From the NCBI GenBank assembly GCA_031261175.1, contig JAISJW010000028.1, positions 41,006 through 105,005 on the forward strand: a DNA stretch of 64,000 nucleotides, written 5' to 3'. The position numbers and the translations under genes are program-made. The notes below the pieces were generated by a model. It saw only the letters and a list, made by a program, of their open reading frames with translations, did not search any database and had not been told where the DNA came from. Positions 56,368-64,000 of the stretch are shown one piece after another (position 1 is the first letter of the stretch; every line of letters starts with the position of its first letter). Source of the DNA: Lactobacillales bacterium. Lineage in GTDB: Bacteria > Bacillota > Bacilli > Lactobacillales > Streptococcaceae.

Positions 56368-57126
56368 ATGATTAGAGTTGTAATTGCGGGATTTATGGGG
56401 AAATTGGGACGCGCTGCTTGGACGGCAGTTGATAATCACCCAGATATGGAGTTGGTTGCGGGTGTTGATTTGTTCGCAGATAAGGGAACGTTTGATTTTC
56501 CGACATTTACTAGTAAAGAGGATTTTAACATCGAAGCTGATGTTTGGGTTGATGTTACAGCGGCCGGCCACGGTTTTGAAAACGCGAAGTTTGCGTTAGA
56601 ACGCGGTTTGGCTCCAGTAATTGGGACGACTGGTTTTTCGACTGAGGAAATCGAAGAGTTGCGCCGTTTAGCTGAGTCTAAGGGTTTGGGTGGCTTGATT
56701 GCGCCGAACTTCGCAGTTGGTGCGATTTTGATGATGCGTTTTGCTGCTGAGGCGGCTAAGTATTTAGGTGACGTTGAAGTTATCGAACTTCACCACGACG
56801 GTAAAAAAGATGCGCCGAGCGGAACGGCAGTTAAGACGCTCCAAATGATGGCGGAAAACCGCGAGCCGCACGCGCAAGGTTTGCCGGGCGAAATCGAAGA
56901 AATTGCGGGCAGCCGCGGCGGTGACTTCGACGGGATGCGCGTTCACAGCGTTCGTTTGCCTGGTTTGGTCGCTCACCAAGAAGTGTTGTTCGGCGGAGTC
57001 GGTGAAGGTCTTTCGATTCGCCACGACAGCTACGATCGCGCTAGTTTTGCACACGGTATCACGCTTGGGATCAACAAAGTCATCGAAACGAAGCAATTTG
57101 TCTACGGTTTAGAGAATTTTATGTAG
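56368..57126 (+). CDS. dapB: 4-hydroxy-tetrahydrodipicolinate reductase
   Basis: DapB reduces the dipicolinate intermediate with NAD(P)H. The 252-residue protein has the Rossmann loop VIAGFMGKLGRAA and the signature ELHHDGKKDAPSGTA with catalytic His and Lys. AGGGAG precedes ATG. It closes the lysA - aminotransferase - dapB cluster; dapA and dapD-like genes are not in the window. Confidence 0.95.
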   Translation: MIRVVIAGFMGKLGRAAWTAVDNHPDMELVAGVDLFADKGTFDFPTFTSKEDFNIEADVWVDVTAAGHGFENAKFALERGLAPVIGTTGFSTEEIEELRRLAESKGLGGLIAPNFAVGAILMMRFAAEAAKYLGDVEVIELHHDGKKDAPSGTAVKTLQMMAENREPHAQGLPGEIEEIAGSRGGDFDGMRVHSVRLPGLVAHQEVLFGGVGEGLSIRHDSYDRASFAHGITLGINKVIETKQFVYGLENFM

Positions 57127-57134
57127 GATAAAAC

Positions 57135-57216
57135 AAGCCTAATCGCTTTTATCGCGTTTTTGTCGCATTTCAGACCTCGAAATGCAACAAAAACGCGATA
57201 AAAATGATTAAGGCTT
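57135..57216 (+). repeat. 73-bp palindrome, family B copy 4, extended into a terminator
   Basis: The family B element (57139-57211, CTAATCGCTTTTATCGCG to AAAATGATTA) is lengthened by AAGC and GCTT and followed by six T, so it should act as the dapB terminator. The centre AGACCTCGAAATGC matches copy 2. Confidence 0.88.
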
Positions 57217-57235
57217 TTTTACTTGCCGATTTTGT

Positions 57236-57243
57236 GATAAAAT
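57236..57243 (+). promoter_or_regulatory. Extended -10 of the alcohol dehydrogenase gene
   Basis: TGATAAAAT (TAAAAT at 57238-57243). No good -35 is seen at the usual distance; ACTTGCC lies at 57221. Confidence 0.5.
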
Positions 57244-57272
57244 TAAGGAAATAAACTCATTGGAGGAACAAA

Positions 57273-58469
57273 ATGAAGTCTTTTGAATACAATGTTTACA
57301 CGCACATGTACGTTGGCAGCGATTTTTACGACCAAATTCCGGTCGAACTCGCAAAATACGGAAAAAACGTCCTATTTATCTACGGCGGCGGGTCGATTAA
57401 GCGCAACGGGCTATACGATAAAGTGATTAGCGAACTCGGTGGCTTCAACGTCATCGAACTTTCAGGCATCGAGCCGAACCCTAGAATCGAAAAAGTCCGC
57501 GAAGGGGTCGAAATCTGCAAAACGCACAACATCGACGTGCTTCTACCTGTGGGTGGCGGATCGACAGTCGATACCGCTAAGGCAATTGCCGCGGGCGCAA
57601 AATACGACGGCGACGCTTGGGATTTCTTTTCGCGCGGACCGGAACACAAGGCGGTCGGCGACTCGCTACCGATTGTTGACGTTTTGACTTTGGCTGCGAC
57701 CGGAACAGAAATGAACCGCAACGCGGTTGTGTCGAATTTAGGCACGCAAGAAAAATACGGTTTGGGCGGCGAAACTCTGCTTCCTAAGGCGTCATTCCTT
57801 GATCCGGTCAACACTTTCACGGTTAGCAAATATCAAACGGCAGCCGGCTCGGCTGATATTTTGAGCCATTTGATGGAAAACTTCTTCAAACGGACAACAG
57901 GTGCTGACGTTCAAGATTTCGTAAATATTGCGCTCCAAAAAGCGGTTATCAAAAATGCTTATATCGCGTTAGTTACTCCCGAAGATTACGATGCGCGCGC
58001 TAATCTTTTATGGGCATCTTCATTAGCGTTGGGCGGAATCCCGGCGGGCGGTAAGCCGGGTGCTTGGACTTGCCATGCTATCGAGCACGAGTTGAGCGCG
58101 TTTTACGACATCACGCACGGGGTCGGCCTTGCGATTATCACGCCGCGTTTCCTAAACCACATCATCAAAAAAGATAAGACGGCGACTGCGAAAATTGCCG
58201 AGTATGCCCGCGGGGTCTTTGATATCAACGAGGCTGACGATACTTTGGCAGCCCTGAAAGGTATCCAACTTCAATACGAAACGTTCAAAAAATGGGGCAT
58301 CCCGATGACGCTTCAAGAGGTCGGAATCGACGGCAAAAAGCTGCGCGAAATGAGCGAACATGCGGTTAAACACGGTAATCTTGAACACGGCGATTCATTC
58401 GTGTCGCTTACGGCCGACGACGTCGAAGCAATCCTCGTTGACTCTTTGACAGAAAGCGAATTCCACTAG
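57273..58469 (+). CDS. Iron-containing alcohol dehydrogenase (YugJ/BdhA-like)
   Basis: The 398-residue group III dehydrogenase has the NAD(P) motif PVGGGSTVDTAKAIA and metal ligands in SHLMENFF and TCHAIEHELSAFYDITHG. Members reduce aldehydes or butanal to alcohols with NAD(P)H. GGAGG precedes ATG. It is followed after two bases by the UPF0173 gene. The substrate is unknown. Confidence 0.92.
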   Translation: MKSFEYNVYTHMYVGSDFYDQIPVELAKYGKNVLFIYGGGSIKRNGLYDKVISELGGFNVIELSGIEPNPRIEKVREGVEICKTHNIDVLLPVGGGSTVDTAKAIAAGAKYDGDAWDFFSRGPEHKAVGDSLPIVDVLTLAATGTEMNRNAVVSNLGTQEKYGLGGETLLPKASFLDPVNTFTVSKYQTAAGSADILSHLMENFFKRTTGADVQDFVNIALQKAVIKNAYIALVTPEDYDARANLLWASSLALGGIPAGGKPGAWTCHAIEHELSAFYDITHGVGLAIITPRFLNHIIKKDKTATAKIAEYARGVFDINEADDTLAALKGIQLQYETFKKWGIPMTLQEVGIDGKKLREMSEHAVKHGNLEHGDSFVSLTADDVEAILVDSLTESEFH

Positions 58470-58471
58470 AC

Positions 58472-59146
58472 ATGAAAATCAAATACAACGGCCACGCCAA
58501 CTTCGAAATCGACTTTAACGGCACGAAAATTCTCATCGACCCGTGGTTCACGGGGAACCCACAAGCCCAAATGCAGGCAAGTGAAGCCCGCGCCGACTAC
58601 GTTTTCGTGACGCATTCGCATTCAGATCACATCGGTGATGCGGTCGAAATTGCGTTAAACAACGATGCACCAATCGTTGCGGTGGATGAACTAGCGCTCG
58701 TTTTAGAAGCGAGATTCAATGTAAAAATAATTCCGGCAAATTGCGGAGGTTATATCAAATTTCCTAACTTTGAAGCGAAATTAGTTCCGGCTCGCCACTC
58801 GAACGTTCTAATGTTAAACGGCGAGCGAATCTTCGCCGGCGATGCGGTCGGCTTCGTTTTCCGAGCCGAAGGGAAAGAACTTTATCACGCCGGTGACACT
58901 TCGCTAACCACAGAGATGGAACTCATCAATCCAGATATCGCAATCCTTCCGGTCGGCTCGCACTATACGATGAGCCTTGAAGATTTACCCAAAGCGCAGG
59001 AGATGCTAAGAGCCAAAACCATCATTCCGATGCACTTCAACACCTTTGACGCCATCACGGTAACCGAGCAAGAACTGACGGCTGCGGGTACCCACTTGGA
59101 CGCTGATTTCCGAGTGGTGCAGGTTGGCGAAACGTTAGATTTCTAA
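58472..59146 (+). CDS. UPF0173 metal-dependent hydrolase
   Basis: The 224-residue metallo-beta-lactamase-fold protein has THSHSDHIGD, a later His in PARHS, HAGDTS and PMHFNTF, the metal ligands of the UPF0173/YtkL group. The activity is not established in the family. It starts two bases after the dehydrogenase stop without a clear ribosome binding site, so translation is likely coupled. Confidence 0.9.
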   Translation: MKIKYNGHANFEIDFNGTKILIDPWFTGNPQAQMQASEARADYVFVTHSHSDHIGDAVEIALNNDAPIVAVDELALVLEARFNVKIIPANCGGYIKFPNFEAKLVPARHSNVLMLNGERIFAGDAVGFVFRAEGKELYHAGDTSLTTEMELINPDIAILPVGSHYTMSLEDLPKAQEMLRAKTIIPMHFNTFDAITVTEQELTAAGTHLDADFRVVQVGETLDF

Positions 59147-59149
59147 AAA

Positions 59150-59278
59150 CCGCCCTTAATGACAAGATTTTCTGAAAAATGGGCGATATATGGCAGTTGG
59201 GGGCGGGTATAGATTTTATACCCGCCCCCAACTGCCAAAATAAGGGCAAAACTTCTAAAATCTTGTCATTCGGGGCGG
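59150..59278. repeat. Nested intergenic palindrome, family A copy 4 (inverted)
   Basis: Outer arms CCGCCCTTAATGACAAGATT; inner arms TGGCAGTTGGGGGCGGG; centre TATAGATTTTATA, the reverse complement of the centre at 24456. The inner hairpin is identical to that at 24456, and the spacers show opposite orientation. It starts three bases after the UPF0173 stop. Confidence 0.9.
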
Positions 59279-59321
59279 AATCATCGGGTTTAATTGCCAG
59301 CTTTTTGTTTTGAGAAAATTC

Positions 59322-59394
59322 CTAATCGCATCAGAGACGTTTTTTAACTGATTCAGGCCTCGGATCAGTTAAAAAACGCCTCTGATGCGATTAG
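59322..59394. repeat. 73-bp palindrome, family B copy 5
   Basis: It begins CTAATCGCATCAGAGACG and ends TCTGATGCGATTAG. The central AGGCCTCG separates nearly perfect arms of about 30 bp. It shares ends and centre with other copies while the middle of the arms is different on both sides. Confidence 0.9.
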
Positions 59395-59438
59395 CCGCCC
59401 ACTTGCCCGAGAGGGGGAGCTTTTTTTGCGCGATTTTG

Positions 59439-59467
59439 TTTACAAACGGCGCGAACTCTTATATAAT
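59439..59467 (+). promoter_or_regulatory. Promoter of glgP
   Basis: TTTACA (59439-59444), a 17-bp spacer and TATAAT (59462-59467). Confidence 0.75.
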
Positions 59468-59523
59468 GGTCTAAGATTTGGGGAAATCTATGAAAACAAA
59501 GTCGAATATTAGAGGTGAAAAGG

Positions 59524-61971
59524 ATGTTACAAATTTCTAAAGAGCAATTTGTTCGTGATTTGAAAGACAGAATGCACGAAAAATATGCCCAAAAACTTAA
59601 AGATGCAAAACCAGAAGAGGTCTACTTGGCCTTGGGTTCATTGATCAAGAAGTATTACTCGAACGAATGGATTGAGTCACGCGCTGAGCTGACTGACCAC
59701 CGTGCGAAACAAGCATACTACTTCTCAATCGAATTCCTTCCTGGGAAAATGCTTAAATCAAACTTATTGAACTTAGGTTTGCTTGATGTGGCTCGTGAAG
59801 CGTTCCGCGAAGTCGGTGTTGACTTCGAAGCGGTTGCTGCGGTTGAACCCGATATGGCGCTAGGAAACGGTGGCTTAGGCCGCTTGGCTTCGTGCTTTAT
59901 GGATTCCTTGGCCTCAGTTGGTCTGCCCGGGAACGGGAACGGGATCCGCTACGGCTACGGGCTGTTCAAGCAAAAAATCGTTGACGGCTACCAAGTTGAG
60001 CTTCCGGACGAGTGGTTATCGCATGGTAATCCGTGGGAGGTCAAAAAGGCTGGGGAAGCCCTTGACGTCAAATATGGTGGGAATGTTTACCTGCGCCGCG
60101 AGGCTGACGGTGAGCTGACTCCGGTTAGCGAAAATCAGTGGTCGGTGCGCGCCGTGCCGTACGACAACCCGATGATCGGCTACGAAAACTCGCAAGTCAA
60201 CTTGCTTCGCCTATGGGGCGTTGAAATTCCGACGAGCGAAGAAGGCAATTACTACACGATTGAACAACGTCGTCACGTCGAAGACATCACGTCGGTCTTG
60301 TATCCAGACGACTCGAACTACGACGGGCAATTGCTGCGCCTGATCCAAGAATATTTCTTCGTATCAGCCGGCGTGCAATCAATCGTTCGTTACTATAAAG
60401 AATTGGATCTTCCATTAGAAGAAATCCACACGAAAATCGCCATCCACATCAACGATACTCACCCAGCGCTTTGCGTGCCTGAGTTTATGCGTATCTTGGT
60501 CGATGAAGAAGGCATGAGCTGGGAAAAAGCGTGGGACGTAACCGTCAAAACGATGAGCTACACGAACCACACAATCCTCGCTGAAGCCCTTGAAAAATGG
60601 CCGACACAAATGGTTGCTGAACTGCTTCCGCGCGTCTTCCAAATCATTCAAGAAATCGACCGTCGCTTCGTTGAAACGATGAGCGAAATCCACCCGGGTG
60701 ACTTGGTTGAGCGCACTCGCATCATCCAAAACGGGCAAGTCCACATGGCTAACCTTTCAATCATTGGCGGACACTCGGTCAATGGGGTTGCGAAAATCCA
60801 CTCGGATCTGCTTAAAAACGTTGTCTTGCACGACTTCTACACGCTTTATCCGACTCGTTTCAACAACAAAACGAACGGGATTGCGTTCCGTCGTTGGTCG
60901 CAAATTGCCAACGAAAATATGTCGAAATTGATCGACGAAAACATCGGCAAGTCGTGGCGCAGTGACGCTAACGAATTGAACCGTTTGATGAACTACGAAA
61001 CAGACAGCGTCTTCCTTGGTAAATTAGCTGATGTTAAACTTGCCAACAAAGAACGTCTGGCTAAATACATCAAAGAACACAACGGCATCGACATCAACCC
61101 GAACGCGATTTTCGACGTTCAAATCAAACGTCTGCACGCTTACAAACGTCAGTTGATGAACTTGCTTCGCGTTGTGAAAGTTTACCTTGACCTGAAAGAA
61201 AATCCGAATTTGGAAATTCCACCACGCGTGGTAATCTTCGGAGCGAAAGCGGCGCCAAGCTACACTTACGCAAAATCGATCATCAAGGCAATTAACGAAG
61301 TTGCTAACTTGGTCAATAACGATAAAACGATTAATGACAAATTAAAAGTTGTCTTTATGGAAAACTACAACGTTACTTTGGCTGAATTGATCATTCCGGC
61401 TGCTGACGTGTCGGAGCAGATTTCACTTGCCTCAAAAGAAGCTTCTGGAACTTCAAATATGAAGTTGATGCTTAACGGTGCGGTGACAGTTGCGACGCTT
61501 GACGGGGCAAATGTTGAGATCAAAGAAGCGGTCGGCGACGAAAATATCGTAATCTTCGGGATGGATGAAGATGAGGTTTACTCTCACTACAACAACCACG
61601 ATTACAGCGCTCGTTGGCACTATGAAAACAACTCGGTTATCAATCGCGTCTTGAACGCGTTTGTGGATGGAACAATTCCAAACATCAACCGCGAAGGTCA
61701 AGAAATCTTCGATTCATTGGTGACTTACAACGATGAATACTTCACGCTCCTTGACTTCCCGAGCTACTTGGAAGCGCAAGAACGCGTTGACGAATTATTC
61801 CGCGATGTTGAACGTTGGAACCGCATGAGCTTAGTGAATATCGCTAAGTCAGCTCGTTTCTCAAGTGATGCGACAGTTACGCGTTATGCCAAAGAAATTT
61901 GGGATATCAAACCAACTGACAAACAACGCAGCTACGAAAACGCGCGTCAAGCACACGCTCAATTTAACTAA
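59524..61971 (+). CDS. glgP: Glycogen/maltodextrin phosphorylase
   Basis: GlgP releases glucose 1-phosphate from alpha-1,4-glucans using PLP as cofactor. The 815-residue protein has the family blocks ALGNGGLGRLASCFMDSLAS, HINDTHPAL, and the PLP lysine block EASGTSNMKLMLNGA. ATG 59524 follows AGAGGTGA; GTG 59515 would place that site inside the gene. With the GH13 enzyme downstream it forms an alpha-glucan breakdown pair; no glgA/C/D genes are present here. Confidence 0.95.
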   Translation: MLQISKEQFVRDLKDRMHEKYAQKLKDAKPEEVYLALGSLIKKYYSNEWIESRAELTDHRAKQAYYFSIEFLPGKMLKSNLLNLGLLDVAREAFREVGVDFEAVAAVEPDMALGNGGLGRLASCFMDSLASVGLPGNGNGIRYGYGLFKQKIVDGYQVELPDEWLSHGNPWEVKKAGEALDVKYGGNVYLRREADGELTPVSENQWSVRAVPYDNPMIGYENSQVNLLRLWGVEIPTSEEGNYYTIEQRRHVEDITSVLYPDDSNYDGQLLRLIQEYFFVSAGVQSIVRYYKELDLPLEEIHTKIAIHINDTHPALCVPEFMRILVDEEGMSWEKAWDVTVKTMSYTNHTILAEALEKWPTQMVAELLPRVFQIIQEIDRRFVETMSEIHPGDLVERTRIIQNGQVHMANLSIIGGHSVNGVAKIHSDLLKNVVLHDFYTLYPTRFNNKTNGIAFRRWSQIANENMSKLIDENIGKSWRSDANELNRLMNYETDSVFLGKLADVKLANKERLAKYIKEHNGIDINPNAIFDVQIKRLHAYKRQLMNLLRVVKVYLDLKENPNLEIPPRVVIFGAKAAPSYTYAKSIIKAINEVANLVNNDKTINDKLKVVFMENYNVTLAELIIPAADVSEQISLASKEASGTSNMKLMLNGAVTVATLDGANVEIKEAVGDENIVIFGMDEDEVYSHYNNHDYSARWHYENNSVINRVLNAFVDGTIPNINREGQEIFDSLVTYNDEYFTLLDFPSYLEAQERVDELFRDVERWNRMSLVNIAKSARFSSDATVTRYAKEIWDIKPTDKQRSYENARQAHAQFN

Positions 61972-61982
61972 AATTTTTTGGG

Positions 61983-62008
61983 AGGGACTTGAAAGAGTCC
62001 CTTTCTTT
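61983..62008 (+). terminator. Hairpin between glgP and the GH13 gene
   Basis: AGGGACT pairs with AGTCCCT, followed by TTCTTT. As no promoter is seen after it, it probably attenuates rather than ends the transcript. Confidence 0.65.
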
Positions 62009-62018
62009 GGAGATAATT

Positions 62019-63839
62019 ATGCCTCAAATATTTTATAATTCTTTTTCGAATGATTACAAAGCTCCGTTTGGAGCTTGTAAAATAGGGACTGACGTCGATT
62101 TCAACATCTTCGTCCGCAATGAAAATGTCGAAGCGGTAACGTTGGTTATTCGCTACGAAGACGGGCCTAAGGGCACGGAATATTGTGCGATGGAAAAATC
62201 GCACGACTCGTTCTATCACTTTAAGTATAAACTTCAAGAAGGTATCGGCCTGTATTTCTATTACTTCATCATCTCTTACCATGACTTCGCTGGCGGTCAC
62301 ACTTCCTTCTACGGAAGCGTTGGCGGCAGTGGCGGGATTGGCCAGGAGTATGCCCACGAGGGTATGACGGTTCCTTATCAGCTGACTTGTTATCTGAAGG
62401 ACGAGGTCGCGCCGGACTGGTATCAAAATTCGGTCTTTTATCAAATTTTCCCCGATCGTTTTGCGATTGGTGGCGACGGACGCATCAAGAATCCCAAGCG
62501 TGACACTTTCATTTACGCCTCGACCGAGGATGAGCCTTTATACATCAAAACTCCCGGGGGCGACATCGCTCGTTGGGATTTCTATGGGGGCAATTTTGAG
62601 GGCGTCATCGAGAAAATTCCTTATTTGTTGGATTTAGGAGTTAATGCGATTTATTTCAACCCGATTGTTGAAGCGCGCAGTAATCACCGTTATGACGCGA
62701 GCGATTTCCAGAAAATCGATCCTGTTTTAGGTGGCGAGGAAGACTTTGTTAAAATGGTTGACGCGTTGCATTCAAATGGAATCCGCCTGATTTTAGATGG
62801 CGCATTTTCAAACGTTGGGCGTAACTCGATTTACTTCAATTTCGACGGAGCTTACGGCGAAAATGTCGGCGCGTATCAAAACCGCGATAGCCAGTATTAT
62901 CCGTGGTTTACTTTCATCGACTACCCTTGGGATTACGAGTCGTGGTGGGGCATCAAGGATCTTCCGGCGGTCAACAAACACAACTTGACTTACCAAGAAT
63001 ATATTTATGGTAAAACCGGTAGCGTCTTGACGAAATATAACGATTTAGGAATCGATGGTTGGCGCTTAGATGTCGCCGATGAATTGCCTGATGAGTTTAT
63101 TAAAGGCTTGCGCTCTAACCTCGACGGCTATGCTGACAAGATTTTGCTCGGCGAAGTCTGGGAAGACGCGTCGAACAAAATCGCCTACAACCAACGCCGC
63201 AAATACGTTTTGGGCGACGCGATGCACGGCGTGATGAACTACCCGTTCAAGGAAGTTATGATCAACTTGATCAACGGCTCACTGAACGCCTCGACGGCAG
63301 CGCACCGCTTGACGGTCTTGCAGGAAAACTTGCCACGCGACGTCTACTATAACAACTTGAACAACATCGGAACGCACGATACGGAACGCATTTTGAGCAT
63401 CCTCGGCGGCGACAAACAAAAGCTGAAATTGATTTTCGGTTTGATGTTTAACTTGCCAGGAATCCCTTGCGTTTACTACGGCGACGAAGCCGGCGTCGAC
63501 GGCGGGAAAGACCCCGACAACCGCAAGTTCTTCCCGTGGAACAACATCGACCACGAGGTGCGCGATGTCGTCAAAGGCTGGGCGCACAAACGCGGAGAAC
63601 GTTCTGAGTTAAAAACAGGTGACTTCAGTGCTTTCTACTACGAAAACGTTTTGGGAATCGTGCGCAGTGACGACGCTGGAACGAGCGTTTACCTGCTCAA
63701 CCCGACGTTCAACGAAATCAAAATCAATATGACGCACCTAACTTTCATGCGCCATCACAAAATCTGGCAAAGTAAGCTCCGCAATCAGCTCAACGACCTA
63801 GTCGTCAAGCCGATGAGTGACCACTTTATCACCTTATAA
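62019..63839 (+). CDS. GH13 neopullulanase/cyclomaltodextrinase-type amylase
   Basis: The 606-residue cytoplasmic enzyme has an N-terminal CBM34-like domain (about 1-120) and a GH13 barrel with SVFYQIFPDRF, GVNAIYFNPI, nucleophile Asp in GWRLDVADELP, acid Glu in ILLGEVWEDA and IGTHDTERI. It would hydrolyse maltodextrins or branched limit dextrins. ATG 62019 follows GGAG. It would supply short glucans in partnership with glgP. No signal peptide. Confidence 0.92.
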   Translation: MPQIFYNSFSNDYKAPFGACKIGTDVDFNIFVRNENVEAVTLVIRYEDGPKGTEYCAMEKSHDSFYHFKYKLQEGIGLYFYYFIISYHDFAGGHTSFYGSVGGSGGIGQEYAHEGMTVPYQLTCYLKDEVAPDWYQNSVFYQIFPDRFAIGGDGRIKNPKRDTFIYASTEDEPLYIKTPGGDIARWDFYGGNFEGVIEKIPYLLDLGVNAIYFNPIVEARSNHRYDASDFQKIDPVLGGEEDFVKMVDALHSNGIRLILDGAFSNVGRNSIYFNFDGAYGENVGAYQNRDSQYYPWFTFIDYPWDYESWWGIKDLPAVNKHNLTYQEYIYGKTGSVLTKYNDLGIDGWRLDVADELPDEFIKGLRSNLDGYADKILLGEVWEDASNKIAYNQRRKYVLGDAMHGVMNYPFKEVMINLINGSLNASTAAHRLTVLQENLPRDVYYNNLNNIGTHDTERILSILGGDKQKLKLIFGLMFNLPGIPCVYYGDEAGVDGGKDPDNRKFFPWNNIDHEVRDVVKGWAHKRGERSELKTGDFSAFYYENVLGIVRSDDAGTSVYLLNPTFNEIKINMTHLTFMRHHKIWQSKLRNQLNDLVVKPMSDHFITL

Positions 63840-63882
63840 AACCAATACCCGCTCATCTTTAACAAAAATTGCGAGAAATTCC

Positions 63883-64000
63883 GGCTCTTTGTCAACTGAT
63901 GGGGTTTTCCAATTTTTGATAAATAGAGTTAAGCAGCAGAACTCAAATTCGTTGAGACATCGACGGATTTGAGTTTTTGTATTGTGATCACTTCTACGTT
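63883..64000 (+). mobile_element. Possible left end of an ISL3-like insertion sequence, cut by window
   Basis: GGCTCTTTGTCAACTGATGG at 63883 resembles the terminal inverted repeats of ISL3-family elements (GGCTCTTTGTCAA...). A hairpin AACTCAAAT/ATTTGAGTT (63940-63975) with TTTT follows, of the kind that shields a transposase gene from outside transcription. No transposase sequence is inside the window, so this is tentative. Confidence 0.4.

Noticed and set aside
53894-57126. Lysine riboswitch or T-box controlling the lysine cluster
   Set aside because: lysA overlaps recX and dapB has only a 22-base gap, so there is no room; no such structure was seen before recX.

Overview
The window looks like a chromosomal segment of a low-to-moderate GC Firmicute, most probably of the order Lactobacillales. 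Supporting marks are a WxL-domain surface protein, a long (348-residue) EF-Ts of the streptococcal/lactococcal kind, a fused glutamate racemase-RdgB protein, the Gram-positive primosomal genes dnaB-dnaI next to nrdR, a dnaG-rpoD operon, and an L13 leader before rplM-rpsI. Nearly every gene lies on the + strand, as expected for a leading-strand stretch. The species cannot be named from the sequence. No rRNA, tRNA, CRISPR array or complete mobile element was found; the right edge may carry one end of an insertion sequence.

Layout. 1-6.4 kb is an accessory, AT-rich region: two tandem secreted C1 cysteine peptidases (the first cut by the window edge), a WxL-type secreted protein, an AbrB-RelE type II toxin-antitoxin pair, a probable type I toxin-antitoxin locus with a 26-residue hydrophobic peptide and a convergent antisense RNA, a lipoprotein and an unrecognised protein. 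6.4-19.2 kb is mostly core: a CDF cation transporter, an aldose epimerase, Tex, a SprT-like protein, NrdR, DnaB, DnaI, an ABC-F ATPase, rpsD and an EpsC/CapD-type nucleotide-sugar dehydratase. 19.2-24.4 kb is accessory again: a two-subunit ABC exporter with unusually short ATPase domains, a remnant repeating the 3' end of the dehydratase gene, and a three-gene operon with two DUF488 proteins. 24.7-31.6 kb holds guaB, vanZ-like, a penicillin-binding/beta-lactamase-fold protein, hslO, rplM-rpsI, a Fic protein and a membrane protein. 31.6-34.1 kb is a run of overlapping small enzyme genes ending in a fructokinase. 34.2-49.2 kb is core: lepA, an ABC exporter, DUF2130, rpsB-tsf, dnaG-rpoD, racE/rdgB and polA. 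49.3-63.8 kb holds an ASCH protein, a secreted transglutaminase-like protein with ChW repeats, an LCP ligase, recX, a lysine-biosynthesis cluster (lysA, aminotransferase, dapB), an alcohol dehydrogenase, a UPF0173 hydrolase, and the glycogen/maltodextrin genes glgP and a GH13 amylase.

The most striking signals lie outside the genes. (1) The heptamer GGCAAGT/ACTTGCC occurs about 68 times, roughly one per 0.94 kb against about 6-8 expected, evenly on both strands and in coding and non-coding DNA. It is sparse in the accessory blocks. This is the profile of a DNA-uptake-like or other genome-wide signal word. (2) The gaps carry several families of long intergenic palindromes: a 73-bp family with CTAATC ends (five copies), a nested ~130-bp family (four copies) and a ~55-60-bp family (three copies). 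Their arms covary, so the hairpin appears conserved rather than the sequence. (3) Four genes (tex, the capD-like gene, the vanZ-like gene and lepA) start 6-7 bases after a -10 box with no ribosome binding site, which points to leaderless transcripts. (4) The primary sigma factor has a long N-terminal extension that begins with a Rho_N/SAP-like domain.

All counts and alignments here were made by eye from the sequence.
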